From positions 1-64,000 of IMG/VR virus record IMGVR_UViG_3300033150_000473: a stretch of DNA of 64,000 bases; one strand, written 5' to 3'. This DNA is from a virus. The notes below the pieces were generated by a model. It had not been told where the DNA came from. It did no database searches and saw only the letters and a list, made by a program, of their open reading frames with translations. Position 1 is the stretch's first letter, and the number at the start of each line of letters is the position of its first letter. The position numbers were made by a program, and so were the translations under genes. Shown in pieces: positions 1-5,622 of the stretch.

Positions 1-41
1 GCGTAGGCAAGGGCCCGGCGATCAACGGGCACTTGCTCGCT

Positions 42-224
42 GTGTGAACCTACAGAATCCCGCCTGAGGGATTGAAACTGGTCGTCATGGCACTCTCTGC
101 ATAGAGATAGACCAGTGTGAACCTACAGAATCCCGCCTGAGGGATTGAAACAATTCCTTCTCCGCGGCCCAGGCTTTGATCTTCTCAGTGTGAACCTACA
201 GAATCCCGCCTGAGGGATTGAAAC
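42..224 (+). CRISPR. Short CRISPR array: 3 repeats, 2 spacers
   Basis: Three identical 37-nt repeats lie at 42-78, 115-151 and 188-224, separated by two 36-nt spacers (79-114 and 152-187). The repeat starts GTGTGAAC, contains the hairpin AATCCC-gcctga-GGGATT and ends ATTGAAAC. That end is the usual 8-nt crRNA tag of type I/III systems, so the crRNA-sense strand is taken as +. The 41 bases to the left carry no repeat remnant and exceed the spacer length, so 42 may be the first repeat and 1-41 a leader-side flank. No cas gene is visible in the window. The same genome shows phage palindromes 300 bp away, so the array appears to be phage-borne. Confidence 0.96.
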
Positions 225-236
225 TGGTTCAGTTTA

Positions 237-264
237 CAAACGGTACGCCTCCTGTTACCGTTTG
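237..264. repeat. Perfect 9-bp inverted repeat after the CRISPR array
   Basis: CAAACGGTA (237-245) and TACCGTTTG (256-264) flank a 10-nt loop just after the last repeat. On the minus strand the loop reads acaggaggcg and so holds an AGGAGG. Function unknown; it could cap or process array transcripts. Confidence 0.6.
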
Positions 265-278
265 CACTGATGCCCAGT

Positions 279-298
279 GGGGGAGTAGCCCCCCTTTG
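279..298 (+). terminator. GC hairpin downstream of CRISPR array
   Basis: GGGGG (279-283), a 5-nt loop and CCCCCC (289-294) are followed by TTTGTGTTGT. This is a short terminator-like hairpin placed where a rightward array transcript would end. The T tract is weak. Confidence 0.4.
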
Positions 299-318
299 TG
301 TTGTGGTCTTGCGCACCC

Positions 319-348
319 ATTATGGCCTATCATCCCATGTGTTGTCAA
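319..348 (-). promoter_or_regulatory. Leftward promoter P(0.34)
   Basis: On the minus strand there is TTGACA (348-343), an 18-bp spacer and CATAAT (324-319). The surrounding 200 bp resembles the region of the leftward promoter at 4013-4042: same spacing, a shared gtcttgcgca block downstream and a shared aagagtgg block upstream. It points at the CRISPR array, antisense to the inferred crRNA strand, and no protein gene follows it within the window. Confidence 0.5.
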
Positions 349-418
349 TAGTTCTGTCAAGAGTGGTCAAAGTTCTAAGGTTTCTCTGTCCGCGTGTTTT
401 CTGTTGTTGCCTAAAATC

Positions 419-434
419 TTCGGTATCTACCGAA
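419..434. promoter_or_regulatory. Palindrome TTCGGTA-N2-TACCGAA, copy 1
   Basis: A perfect 7-bp-arm palindrome lies about 70 bp upstream of the leftward promoter at 343. A second copy differing only in the centre lies at 4176-4191 upstream of the related promoter at 4037. A half site occurs at 471-477. Likely a regulator-binding site. Confidence 0.55.
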
Positions 435-517
435 CAGACATCCCTTGGTTGATATGTTGTTGCCCATAGTGTTCGGTAGAAAAAGAAGAGCCTAAAGCTG
501 CTACGCAGAACAGTTCC

Positions 518-535
518 GATGCACGGTCATGCATT
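518..535. promoter_or_regulatory. Degenerate AATGCACG-type palindrome
   Basis: The sequence GATGCACGGTCATGCATT is a diverged copy (3 changes) of the dispersed palindrome found intact at 550-567, and its start is 32 bp from the start of that copy. Confidence 0.6.
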
Positions 536-549
536 GTACTCTTTTTCAC

Positions 550-567
550 AATGCACGGACGTGCATT
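550..567. promoter_or_regulatory. Dispersed palindrome AATGCACG-GA-CGTGCATT, copy 1
   Basis: 8-bp inverted arms with a 2-bp centre. The same 18-mer recurs at 10447-10464 and 58111-58128 and, with one change, at 22920-22937. This copy overlaps the stop codon of the leftward gene ending at 566. The flank TTTTTCAC is shared with the 58 kb copy. A regulator (stoperator-like) or structural role is inferred. Confidence 0.75.
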
Positions 568-802
568 ATGACTTTTCAGCCCACCATGTCCCAGCGGTAG
601 CGCGTGCCTCATTCTGGATGTCCCAGCACGTTTGCCATGGTGTATCTTCCATGAGGCTAAGCGCCCTAAACAATCCGAGGGCATAGCCGGAGCAAAACTG
701 TGTGGTGTTTGGGTGAATGTTTGCGATTCTGTGTTTGGCTAGGGTCTGCTCAGCGTCCCTATACACCCTAAGCAGTTCCTTTTCTTCTCGCGCCGTGGTC
801 AT
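566..802 (-). CDS. Small hypothetical early protein
   Basis: A 78-residue product, not recognised. It is predicted helical, starting MTTAREEKELLRVYRDAEQTL, and has no obvious motif. Its ATG overlaps the stop of the upstream gene (4-nt overlap), which supports translation coupling within the leftward operon. The stop sits on a copy of the dispersed AATGCACG palindrome, so this is the last gene before the gene-free region and CRISPR array. Confidence 0.7.
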   Translation of the reverse strand: MTTAREEKELLRVYRDAEQTLAKHRIANIHPNTTQFCSGYALGLFRALSLMEDTPWQTCWDIQNEARATAGTWWAEKS

Positions 803-1032
803 CGTCTATTCTCCTGCATCAAGTCTCTCGCCCCGATCTTGAGCGCTCCGTCACGTGGGTCTGTACACAGCGTCCAGATTCCCTCGCTATCCAGCGAATA
901 CAGCCCATTGCCTCGGTAAAGTACCACGTCACCCCAGGTGGTCAAGGTCAGGCCGCCGGCGGGAATCTCTTTGGTCTCGGGGTAGGCCCACTGGTGCGGG
1001 CCTCTCTGTATGGTTACAGGGTATGTCCACAT
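799..1032 (-). CDS. Small hypothetical early protein
   Basis: A 77-residue product, not recognised. It is rich in Trp, Gly and Thr with alternating hydrophobic residues (for example GLTLTTWGDVVLYRG), suggesting a small beta-strand domain. It is preceded by a purine-rich ribosome-binding site and overlaps the next gene by 4 nt. Confidence 0.7.
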   Translation of the reverse strand: MWTYPVTIQRGPHQWAYPETKEIPAGGLTLTTWGDVVLYRGNGLYSLDSEGIWTLCTDPRDGALKIGARDLMQENRR

Positions 1033-1049
1033 CGTCTTGTCATCTCCTC

Positions 1050-1271
1050 TCAGTAGCCTAGCAACTCAAGGCACAGGTAATCCTGCGTGCCCACTACGGC
1101 TCCGAAGCGCTTGAAGGATTCCTCTACGCTAACGATCTTGGTTTCCTCAGCGGAGTAGTCCCAGTCCAGCGCTTTCTGGAAACTCTCTCGCGCCTCCTGT
1201 TCGTTTCTGGCCCAGCGCTGCCAGGTGATCAGGTGTCCATCTCTGCGAAACGTGATGTCGTATAGTTTCAT
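1050..1271 (-). CDS. Small hypothetical early protein
   Basis: A 73-residue product starting MKLYDITFRRDGHLITWQRW. The beta-rich start is followed by a helix (NEQEARESFQKAL) and then EETKIVSVEE, a pattern seen in many small phage alpha/beta proteins of unknown role. It lies 1 nt after the clamp-like gene and in the same operon. Confidence 0.7.
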   Translation of the reverse strand: MKLYDITFRRDGHLITWQRWARNEQEARESFQKALDWDYSAEETKIVSVEESFKRFGAVVGTQDYLCLELLGY

Positions 1272-1272
1272 G

Positions 1273-1755
1273 TCAACTCTCCTGATATGGTCTCCAGGTG
1301 CTCCCGGCCTCTGATCTTGGCATTATCAAAGCGTATACTTGCGTATCGTCTGTGGGAGCCCTACCCAACACCTCGATCCCGTCGTGCTTCCCGTAAAAGC
1401 GCAGCGTTACCGTGTCGTCCATTCCTTCCAGTGCGTCACGTAGAAACCTAGCAGTGACGTGTATCTCGAACACTGGATCAGCCTTTGGCACTAATACGCT
1501 AAAGTCGGGAGACGTGTAATCCTGTGGCGAGACCTCGATCTCAGTGTCCTTCTTAAGGATTCGTTTGGGTAACTTGACGGCGGTCTCGTCCAGCAATCCC
1601 AGCGGTGTTCTCGCGGCGTGAAACCGGAACCCGTCTGTCGTCACCGTCTGAAACCGGCTAACGCGTGCGCATTCTAAGCGCGGCCTCTCGTCATTCTTGG
1701 AAACGCTCTTGAGTAGCCATCGTAGCCTAGCGTTCTCGCCTTTGGTGATCTTCAT
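1273..1755 (-). CDS. Reduced DNA sliding-clamp-like protein (putative)
   Basis: A 160-residue product. Around residues 39-47 it has TTDGFRFHA, which resembles the TDGHRL signature of bacterial beta clamp domains. The C-terminal third (VTARFLRDALEGM, then VTLRFYG, ending ALIMPR) resembles the last clamp domain, which closes with a PMR-type sequence. Bacterial beta clamps have about 370 residues in three domains, so this would be at most one and a half domains and would need more subunits to make a ring. The resemblance is by motif only; a fortuitous match is possible. Its start is supported by GAAAGGGGAGAGAC before the ATG. Confidence 0.45.
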   Translation of the reverse strand: MKITKGENARLRWLLKSVSKNDERPRLECARVSRFQTVTTDGFRFHAARTPLGLLDETAVKLPKRILKKDTEIEVSPQDYTSPDFSVLVPKADPVFEIHVTARFLRDALEGMDDTVTLRFYGKHDGIEVLGRAPTDDTQVYALIMPRSEAGSTWRPYQES

Positions 1756-1773
1756 GTCTCTCCCCTTTCGTGA

Positions 1774-2133
1774 CTAGCCCATCGTGTTGCGGAACGACGC
1801 CCAGGCCGCGGCCTGGAAGCTGAGATAATCTTTCCGCGCCATCTCCGCCTCTGAACCCAGGGCTATCGCCGCAGCGGCGCAGTGCTCTGCACACGTTGCA
1901 GCCGAGCGCTTCTTGTCAAAGCGCACCAGCGCCCTGTCAATAGCGTGGTTGTATGTTTGGTACGCTTTCCCCACAGCTTTGTCGCGCCGTGTACGGGCAC
2001 GGGCGTCTAGCAGAAGCTTCTTGTCTGTTGCCATCACGTGAGAGACCCGTACGGCTTGCGGCTTGAAGAAGTCACGAGTCCAACCATCCGTCACTGCGAG
2101 TTTCCCGTCCCTGTCATAGATAGTCCATGCCAT
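1774..2133 (-). CDS. Hypothetical early protein
   Basis: A 119-residue basic, helical product, not recognised. The N-terminus (MAWTIYDRDGKLAVTDGWTRDF) looks like a short beta hairpin and the rest is Ala/Arg/Lys-rich helix with two cysteines near ATCAEHC. It is preceded by a clear CGAAAGGGGGAATTGAC ribosome-binding site of the type repeated before other genes in this operon. Confidence 0.7.
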   Translation of the reverse strand: MAWTIYDRDGKLAVTDGWTRDFFKPQAVRVSHVMATDKKLLLDARARTRRDKAVGKAYQTYNHAIDRALVRFDKKRSAATCAEHCAAAAIALGSEAEMARKDYLSFQAAAWASFRNTMG

Positions 2134-2163
2134 GTCAATTCCCCCTTTCGTGTGTGTTGTTGG

Positions 2164-2337
2164 TCATATTCCGTAAAATACGCATTCGCCCCAAGTTCTC
2201 ACCGTCCAGCCTGGTGCAGCGTCTTGGAACCTGCGCGCTGATGCTTTCGTCCAGAACACTGCTCGGTGTATGCGGGAGACAAACGCAACGCAATCTCCTA
2301 GTTGGTCAGCTAGGTGCATCAGTTCAAATGCCGTCAT
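2164..2337 (-). CDS. Small hypothetical early protein
   Basis: A 57-residue product starting MTAFELMHLADQLG. The start is chosen for its AAGGGGAGATGAC ribosome-binding site and because it directly follows the stop of the upstream gene. Not recognised; the C-terminus (WTVRTWGECVFYG) resembles the small beta style of the neighbouring gene at 799-1032, so the two may be distant paralogues. Confidence 0.55.
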   Translation of the reverse strand: MTAFELMHLADQLGDCVAFVSRIHRAVFWTKASARRFQDAAPGWTVRTWGECVFYGI

Positions 2338-2338
2338 G

Positions 2339-2509
2339 TCATCTCCCCTTGCCTGTCGCCGCAATCGCGAAGTAGCTATTCCCCAGATTCCGCTCAGCCG
2401 CTAGTGCTTCCTGTCTACTGGCATAGAAAGCGCCCGTCCATTTGCCGCTGTGGGTGTGGTACATTCCATAGTGTGCCCAAGCGGGTACTTCATGTTTTGT
2501 CTTCTTCAT
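2339..2509 (-). CDS. Small hypothetical early protein
   Basis: A 56-residue product starting MKKTKHEVPAWAHYGMY. An open frame extends upstream, but the CGAAAGGGGATTGAC ribosome-binding site immediately before 2509 fixes the start. Aromatic- and His-rich; no family recognised. Confidence 0.6.
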   Translation of the reverse strand: MKKTKHEVPAWAHYGMYHTHSGKWTGAFYASRQEALAAERNLGNSYFAIAATGKGR

Positions 2510-2595
2510 GTCAATCCCCTTTCGTGTGATAGTTTCTGTGCAACCCGCTCCGCCAACCGCTCCTCCCAGCGGCGGCGGAACCGGCTGATCAGAAG

Positions 2596-3087
2596 CTAGG
2601 CCCACTCGAATTCAGCGGGTGGCTTGATGGCCCCAATTGGGCCGTCGTACATGTTGCCCGTTGTGCCCCAGGGGTCGGGATTGTTCAGGTCGCCTCCGTA
2701 GCCATTGCAAGCGGAGATGAAGGCATCCAGCAGCCAATCGTAGCTTGCCTCGCGGTCTGCCTCCCACTCATCGGGAGCAAGTCGCTCAATGGCTTCCACG
2801 GAGCCGATGTCCTTGGCCTCCATCAGTTCCTCGGCCTTCTCCATCAGGCGCAGCTCCTGGAGCCGTTCCAGCGCATCCTCGCTCGCCTGCCCAGAGCCAT
2901 CGGGGTCGAGGGCTGGGATTCCGATGGTGAGCCAGTCATCGGGCCAGGGGTCCCACTGGCGATTGTCCTCCATCCAGTGGATTCTGTGGTCGGAGCCGTC
3001 AGGGGCAACGGCCAGCACATGGCTGCCGTTGCAGCCGTCCCACATTGCCTCTTTGATTGCCTCTTTATCCAGTTTCACGGTTTTCAT
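2596..3087 (-). CDS. Hypothetical acidic early protein
   Basis: A 163-residue acidic product (many Asp, Glu and Trp) of unknown function. A helical middle (ALERLQELRLMEKAEELMEA) is followed by a Gly/Asn/Pro-rich tail. It is preceded by AAAAGGAGGCTACA and by a predicted structured leader (3141-3212) with its own promoter at 3220-3248, so it likely heads a transcription unit covering 0.5-3.1 kb. Confidence 0.7.
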   Translation of the reverse strand: MKTVKLDKEAIKEAMWDGCNGSHVLAVAPDGSDHRIHWMEDNRQWDPWPDDWLTIGIPALDPDGSGQASEDALERLQELRLMEKAEELMEAKDIGSVEAIERLAPDEWEADREASYDWLLDAFISACNGYGGDLNNPDPWGTTGNMYDGPIGAIKPPAEFEWA

Positions 3088-3100
3088 TGTAGCCTCCTTT

Positions 3101-3213
3101 TACAATCGATTGGACGCCTGTTAATGCGTCCTGATTATAGGGCCCCTCCTGCCGGTTAATTGCTCCTTTAGATGGGTGGCTTTTTTAGCCCGATGCGCCA
3201 GCAGGAGGGGCCT
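3101..3213 (-). ncRNA. Structured 5' leader of the 0.5-3.1 kb operon
   Basis: GGCCCCTCCTGC (minus strand, 3212-3201) lies at the predicted transcription start and is perfectly complementary to GCAGGAGGGGCC (3152-3141), closing a domain of about 70 nt. Inside is a small GGCT-AGCC hairpin with an A-rich loop. After the domain comes a GGACGC/GCGTCC hairpin (3133-3114) and then the ribosome-binding site. The layout (start-site closing stem, inner hairpin, second hairpin) is like a riboswitch or attenuator. No known class was recognised. Confidence 0.5.
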
Positions 3214-3219
3214 GACTAC

Positions 3220-3248
3220 ACTATGACACACGGGGCCTGGTTTGTCAA
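3220..3248 (-). promoter_or_regulatory. Leftward promoter P(3.2)
   Basis: TTGACA (3248-3243), a 17-bp spacer and CATAGT (3225-3220) on the minus strand. The -35 lies in GGACTTGACAAA, a partial copy of the ACTTGnCAAGT operator seen at other promoters here. It overlaps the 3' end of the upstream zinc-protein gene. Confidence 0.6.
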
Positions 3249-3463
3249 GTCCTGAGCAGGGCTCGACTCAATTCCTCCGCCGTCGCCCGCCACGGCCAAG
3301 AGAAATCATCAAAAGGATCAGGCACCTCGGCACATTTCTCGCAGATATATGCCGTGGAGTCCGACGCATACTCTTCTATCCCATGCGTCGCGGGCCGCTG
3401 CCCGCAAAACGCGCACATTAGCCGCTCATCCACCGCCTTGCGGATCTTCTCTGATGCTTTCAT
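3245..3463 (-). CDS. Small zinc-finger-like protein
   Basis: A 72-residue product starting MKASEKIRKAVDERLMCAFCG. Two Cys pairs (CAFC near residue 18 and CEKC near residue 44) could bind one zinc. The start at 3463 is supported by CTCGGAGGTATTCC. An open frame continues upstream and contains another Cys pair (see 3460-3647), so this gene may be the second half of a frameshifted pair. Role unknown; nucleic-acid binding is a guess. Confidence 0.65.
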   Translation of the reverse strand: MKASEKIRKAVDERLMCAFCGQRPATHGIEEYASDSTAYICEKCAEVPDPFDDFSWPWRATAEELSRALLRT

Positions 3464-3647
3464 GGAATACCTCCGAGTTCGTTTCTTTGGGGTGACCTCT
3501 TCCTCATCGTCTTGCCACCACGGATCAATGCAATCGGAGCACAGGGGCACCTTCTCGGCATATGACCGGGTATAGTGAGTGAAGCGTGCCATCCCAACTG
3601 AAAATGCGACCACAGTCCTCGCAGACAGCCAAAGAGATTTTTGCCAT
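3460..3647 (-). pseudogene. Zinc-ribbon gene split by a frameshift
   Basis: A good ribosome-binding site (AAAAGGAGGCTAGTC) precedes ATG 3647, which encodes MAKISLAVCEDCGRIFSWDG and then stops at 3525. A second Cys pair (VPLCSDCIDPWW) that would complete the zinc ribbon lies in another frame, between about 3590 and 3464, and is followed by a Lys/Arg-rich tail. One indel near 3560-3600 would join them. It may be a real frameshift (mutated or programmed) or a sequencing error. Confidence 0.55.
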
Positions 3648-3676
3648 GACTAGCCTCCTTTTCCATCTCTGTATAC

Positions 3677-3961
3677 TTAGAGCCGCCAGAACGGGAGCTC
3701 TTGATTCACAATGTTGGCGGGGAGCCAATACTCAGGCGCTCCCGACGCCGGACTCTCTTGGAAGAATACTGCGAGGCTATCATCCTCGATCACAAAGATT
3801 GCTTCGCCGTACAGCCGAGCCTCGGCCAGGGAACTGGAGCAAAAAACTACCCCGTTCTCCAGAAGCGTGCCGTCCGTGAACTCCTGGAGTTCGCTGCCGA
3901 GGAAGCCCTCGGCCTCTATGCAATCTGCTCGCCATTCCTGCGTCCCGTGGTACAGTTTCAT
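3677..3961 (-). CDS. Putative ADP-ribosyltransferase-like small protein
   Basis: A 94-residue product starting MKLYHGTQEWRADCIEAEGF. The opening LYHGT, then an Ile-x3-Gly-like turn and later SSSLAEARLYG resemble the HGT...A..Y layout of minimal ADP-ribosyltransferase-fold domains found in phages and toxins. The protein is shorter than most and I see no convincing catalytic Glu motif, so this stays tentative. It is the first gene after promoter P(4.0) and has an AAGGGGAGCTGAC ribosome-binding site. Confidence 0.35.
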   Translation of the reverse strand: MKLYHGTQEWRADCIEAEGFLGSELQEFTDGTLLENGVVFCSSSLAEARLYGEAIFVIEDDSLAVFFQESPASGAPEYWLPANIVNQELPFWRL

Positions 3962-4012
3962 GTCAGCTCCCCTTCGTGTGTGTTCTGTTTGGTGTTGCTG
4001 TCTTGCGCATCT

Positions 4013-4042
4013 ATCATGGCGTATAAGCCTACAACTTGTCAA
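4013..4042 (-). promoter_or_regulatory. Leftward promoter P(4.0)
   Basis: TTGACA (4042-4037), an 18-bp spacer and CATGAT (4018-4013) on the minus strand. The -35 is within ACTTGTCAAG, the operator-like palindrome. It drives the gene at 3677-3961 with a leader of about 45 nt. It is the paralogue of the promoter at 319-348. Confidence 0.6.
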
Positions 4043-4175
4043 GCAAACTCTTCGTGATTTAATAAGAGTGGTCCATTCTCTAAGGTTCGCATCATCCCAC
4101 CATATCCCAACTACCCATCAATTTCAGTAGTAGCATATGAAGCGTAGGCACAAACACACGTAACCAGCAACCGTT

Positions 4176-4191
4176 TTCGGTAACTACCGAA
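4176..4191. promoter_or_regulatory. Palindrome TTCGGTA-N2-TACCGAA, copy 2
   Basis: Perfect 7-bp arms; same as 419-434 except for the central base pairs. It lies 134 bp upstream of leftward promoter P(4.0). Confidence 0.55.
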
Positions 4192-4253
4192 ATCCGAGGA
4201 TTCGATTGCCGAATCACGTTGCGACTATCCAATGGCTGCCTACATGCAAGCGG

Positions 4254-4301
4254 CTGCATATGCAGTGGGTTGCATATGCATACGACTGCATATAGCTGAT
4301 A
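4254..4301. repeat. 16-bp iterons, set A (about 3 copies)
   Basis: Units begin at 4254, 4270 and 4286, exactly 16 bp apart. Unit 1 is the perfect palindrome CTGCATATGCAG plus 4 nt, unit 2 has TTGCATATGCAT and unit 3 has CTGCATATAG. A decayed fourth unit (GGCTATATATG) follows. Iterons of this kind bind replication initiators or repressors. Confidence 0.65.
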
Positions 4302-4365
4302 CGCGGCTATATATGTAGGTGCTCCAGCAGACGTGGAAGCGCAGGTAACCTGCGCACACGGGAAT

Positions 4366-4413
4366 CACGCATCCTGCAAACGAGCAATCCTGCAAACGAG
4401 CAATCCTGCGCAC
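4366..4413. repeat. 16-bp iterons, set B (3 copies)
   Basis: Tandem units at 4366, 4382 and 4398 with the core GCAATCCTGCAAAC (the first has GCATCC, the last ends GCGCAC). The period is again 16 bp. A partial unit (TAACCTGCGCAC) lies at 4346-4357. Confidence 0.7.
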
Positions 4414-4477
4414 AAGCGCGGACTGCTCCTACCTGCAGCCTATGTTCCTCCCCGTGTCCGCGGTATCCCTGGTTTCC

Positions 4478-4520
4478 TGTAATTACAATGTAATTACATT
4501 GTAGGCACATTGTAATTACA
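4478..4520. repeat. Four 10-bp palindromes with 11-bp period
   Basis: TGTAATTACA occurs at 4478, 4489 and 4511, with a degraded copy TGTAGGCACA at 4500, so the four sites are spaced exactly 11 bp, one helical turn. Such phased arrays suit cooperative binding by a small dimer such as a ribbon-helix-helix protein, two of which are encoded in this window. Confidence 0.7.
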
Positions 4521-4588
4521 TGGGAGCTGATTCAGCGCCATTGTAGCCACGCGAGCGGTATCGGCACTCCTGTTACCCGTCTACTTGA

Positions 4589-4683
4589 CATACCATATAT
4601 AGTGTTAACTTCACCATAACAAAATGGTATGCTTCGACGCTGGCCGACGTGGTATCCAGCGTCCCGAAAGCGCAGGATACCAC
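4589..4683. repeat. Nested and interlocked inverted repeats
   Basis: CATACCA (4589-4595) pairs with TGGTATG (4625-4631). GACGCTGG (4636-4643) pairs with CCAGCGTC (4656-4663). GTGGTATCC (4649-4657), inside that loop, pairs with GGATACCAC (4675-4683). The last two overlap in an a-b-a'-b' order, as in a pseudoknot. Confidence 0.6.
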
Positions 4684-4780
4684 TTGACATAGTTTGTTAG
4701 GCATTAGGCCACGTACGCCTCGGAAGCAAAATCCCCGAATCCCTGATTTCCGGCAGCCTGGTTTGCGGTTTGCCCGATAC

Positions 4781-4809
4781 TTGCCAAGTTAGCCAGGATG
4801 TGGTATAGT
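4781..4809 (+). promoter_or_regulatory. Rightward promoter of the methyltransferase gene
   Basis: TTGCCA (4781-4786), a 17-bp spacer ending TGTGG (extended -10) and TATAGT (4804-4809). The -35 sits in ACTTGCCAAGT. The predicted start of transcription is about 4816, which is the A of an ATG. Confidence 0.8.
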
Positions 4810-4815
4810 GGCGGC

Positions 4816-5622
4816 ATGGAGACAGACACCGTAGTGTGTGGCGAGTGTGCGCTTCTCATGGCGTCGTTACCGGACGACTGCATTGCCTTGACAGTGACTA
4901 GTCCGCCGTATGACAACCTGCGCGATTACCAGGGCTATGTGTTTGACTTTGAGGCAATAGCGGCGCAGTTGTGGCGGGTAACGAAACCTGGCGGTGTGGT
5001 GGTATGGGTAGTGGGCGATGCTACGGTAGGTGGAAGCGAGACGGGGACTAGTTTCCGGCACGCATTGGGGTTCATGGAGTTGGGGTTTAGGCTGCACGAT
5101 ACGATGATCTATGAGAAGGCGGGGTTTAGATTCCCAGACGCGCGTAGATACAACCCCGTTTTTGAGTACATGTTCGTCTTTAGCAAGGGCGGCCCAAAGA
5201 CCTTTAATCCGATTGAGGACAAACGCAATGTTTATGCTGGCACAAGTGTCGCGCGGAGAAGCCAGACGAGAAATAAGGACGGATCGCTAACTGAAAACTC
5301 TGCCTGGAGACACGATAGGGACAAGCGAGTAAAACTGTACGGGAAACGCAATAACATTTGGCGCGTCTATCAAAAGAGGGTAAGCGGAGGCGTATCGGCA
5401 CACCCAGCCATCTTCCCCGAGGCGTTAGCCCGTGACCACATCTTGTCGTGGTCGAATCCAGGGGATCTGGTGTTTGATCCGATGTGTGGCTCCGGCACTG
5501 TGTTAAAGATGGCTGTTGAGCTAGGCAGGCACTATCTTGGCTTTGACATCTCCGAGAAGTACGTGGAGTTAGCGAGGCGCAGGGTGCGGGGAGCACGTAT
5601 CCCGTTGCTGGGCCTAGACTAA
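4816..5622 (+). CDS. DNA methyltransferase (N4-cytosine/N6-adenine, beta type)
   Basis: A 268-residue SAM-dependent DNA amino-methyltransferase. The catalytic motif TSPPY lies near the N-terminus (residues 28-32) and the SAM-binding motif DPMCGSGTVLK is near the C-terminus, the order of beta-class enzymes. No restriction partner is next to it, so it is likely a solitary phage methylase that protects phage DNA or masks regulatory sites. An upstream in-frame ATG at 4798 overlaps the promoter -10, so 4816 is chosen; this makes the mRNA leaderless. Target base and site cannot be read from sequence. Confidence 0.9.
   Translation: METDTVVCGECALLMASLPDDCIALTVTSPPYDNLRDYQGYVFDFEAIAAQLWRVTKPGGVVVWVVGDATVGGSETGTSFRHALGFMELGFRLHDTMIYEKAGFRFPDARRYNPVFEYMFVFSKGGPKTFNPIEDKRNVYAGTSVARRSQTRNKDGSLTENSAWRHDRDKRVKLYGKRNNIWRVYQKRVSGGVSAHPAIFPEALARDHILSWSNPGDLVFDPMCGSGTVLKMAVELGRHYLGFDISEKYVELARRRVRGARIPLLGLD

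Larger units (their letters stand above)
4043..4777. other. Gene-free divergent control region
   Basis: About 735 bp between the leftward genes (ending 3961) and the rightward methyltransferase promoter. No credible gene was found on either strand. It holds a palindrome (4176-4191), two sets of 16-bp tandem repeats, a set of 11-bp-spaced palindromes and nested inverted repeats (4589-4683), described in the next entries. It is a candidate replication origin, partition site or master operator. Confidence 0.6.

Noticed and set aside
218-469. Rightward frames right after the CRISPR array
   Set aside because: They begin in the last repeat, cover the hairpins and leftward promoter, and the products look random (Cys/Leu/Pro mixtures) without a ribosome-binding site.
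427-684. Leftward 85-codon frame overlapping the gene at 566-802
   Set aside because: It runs across the palindromes and promoter-like DNA, lacks a ribosome-binding site and conflicts with the better-supported gene coupled to its upstream neighbour.
4561-4700. Promoters at TTGACA 4584 and 4684
   Set aside because: Neither has a recognisable -10 at 16-18 bp. They may be operator half-sites or lie in the structured repeats.
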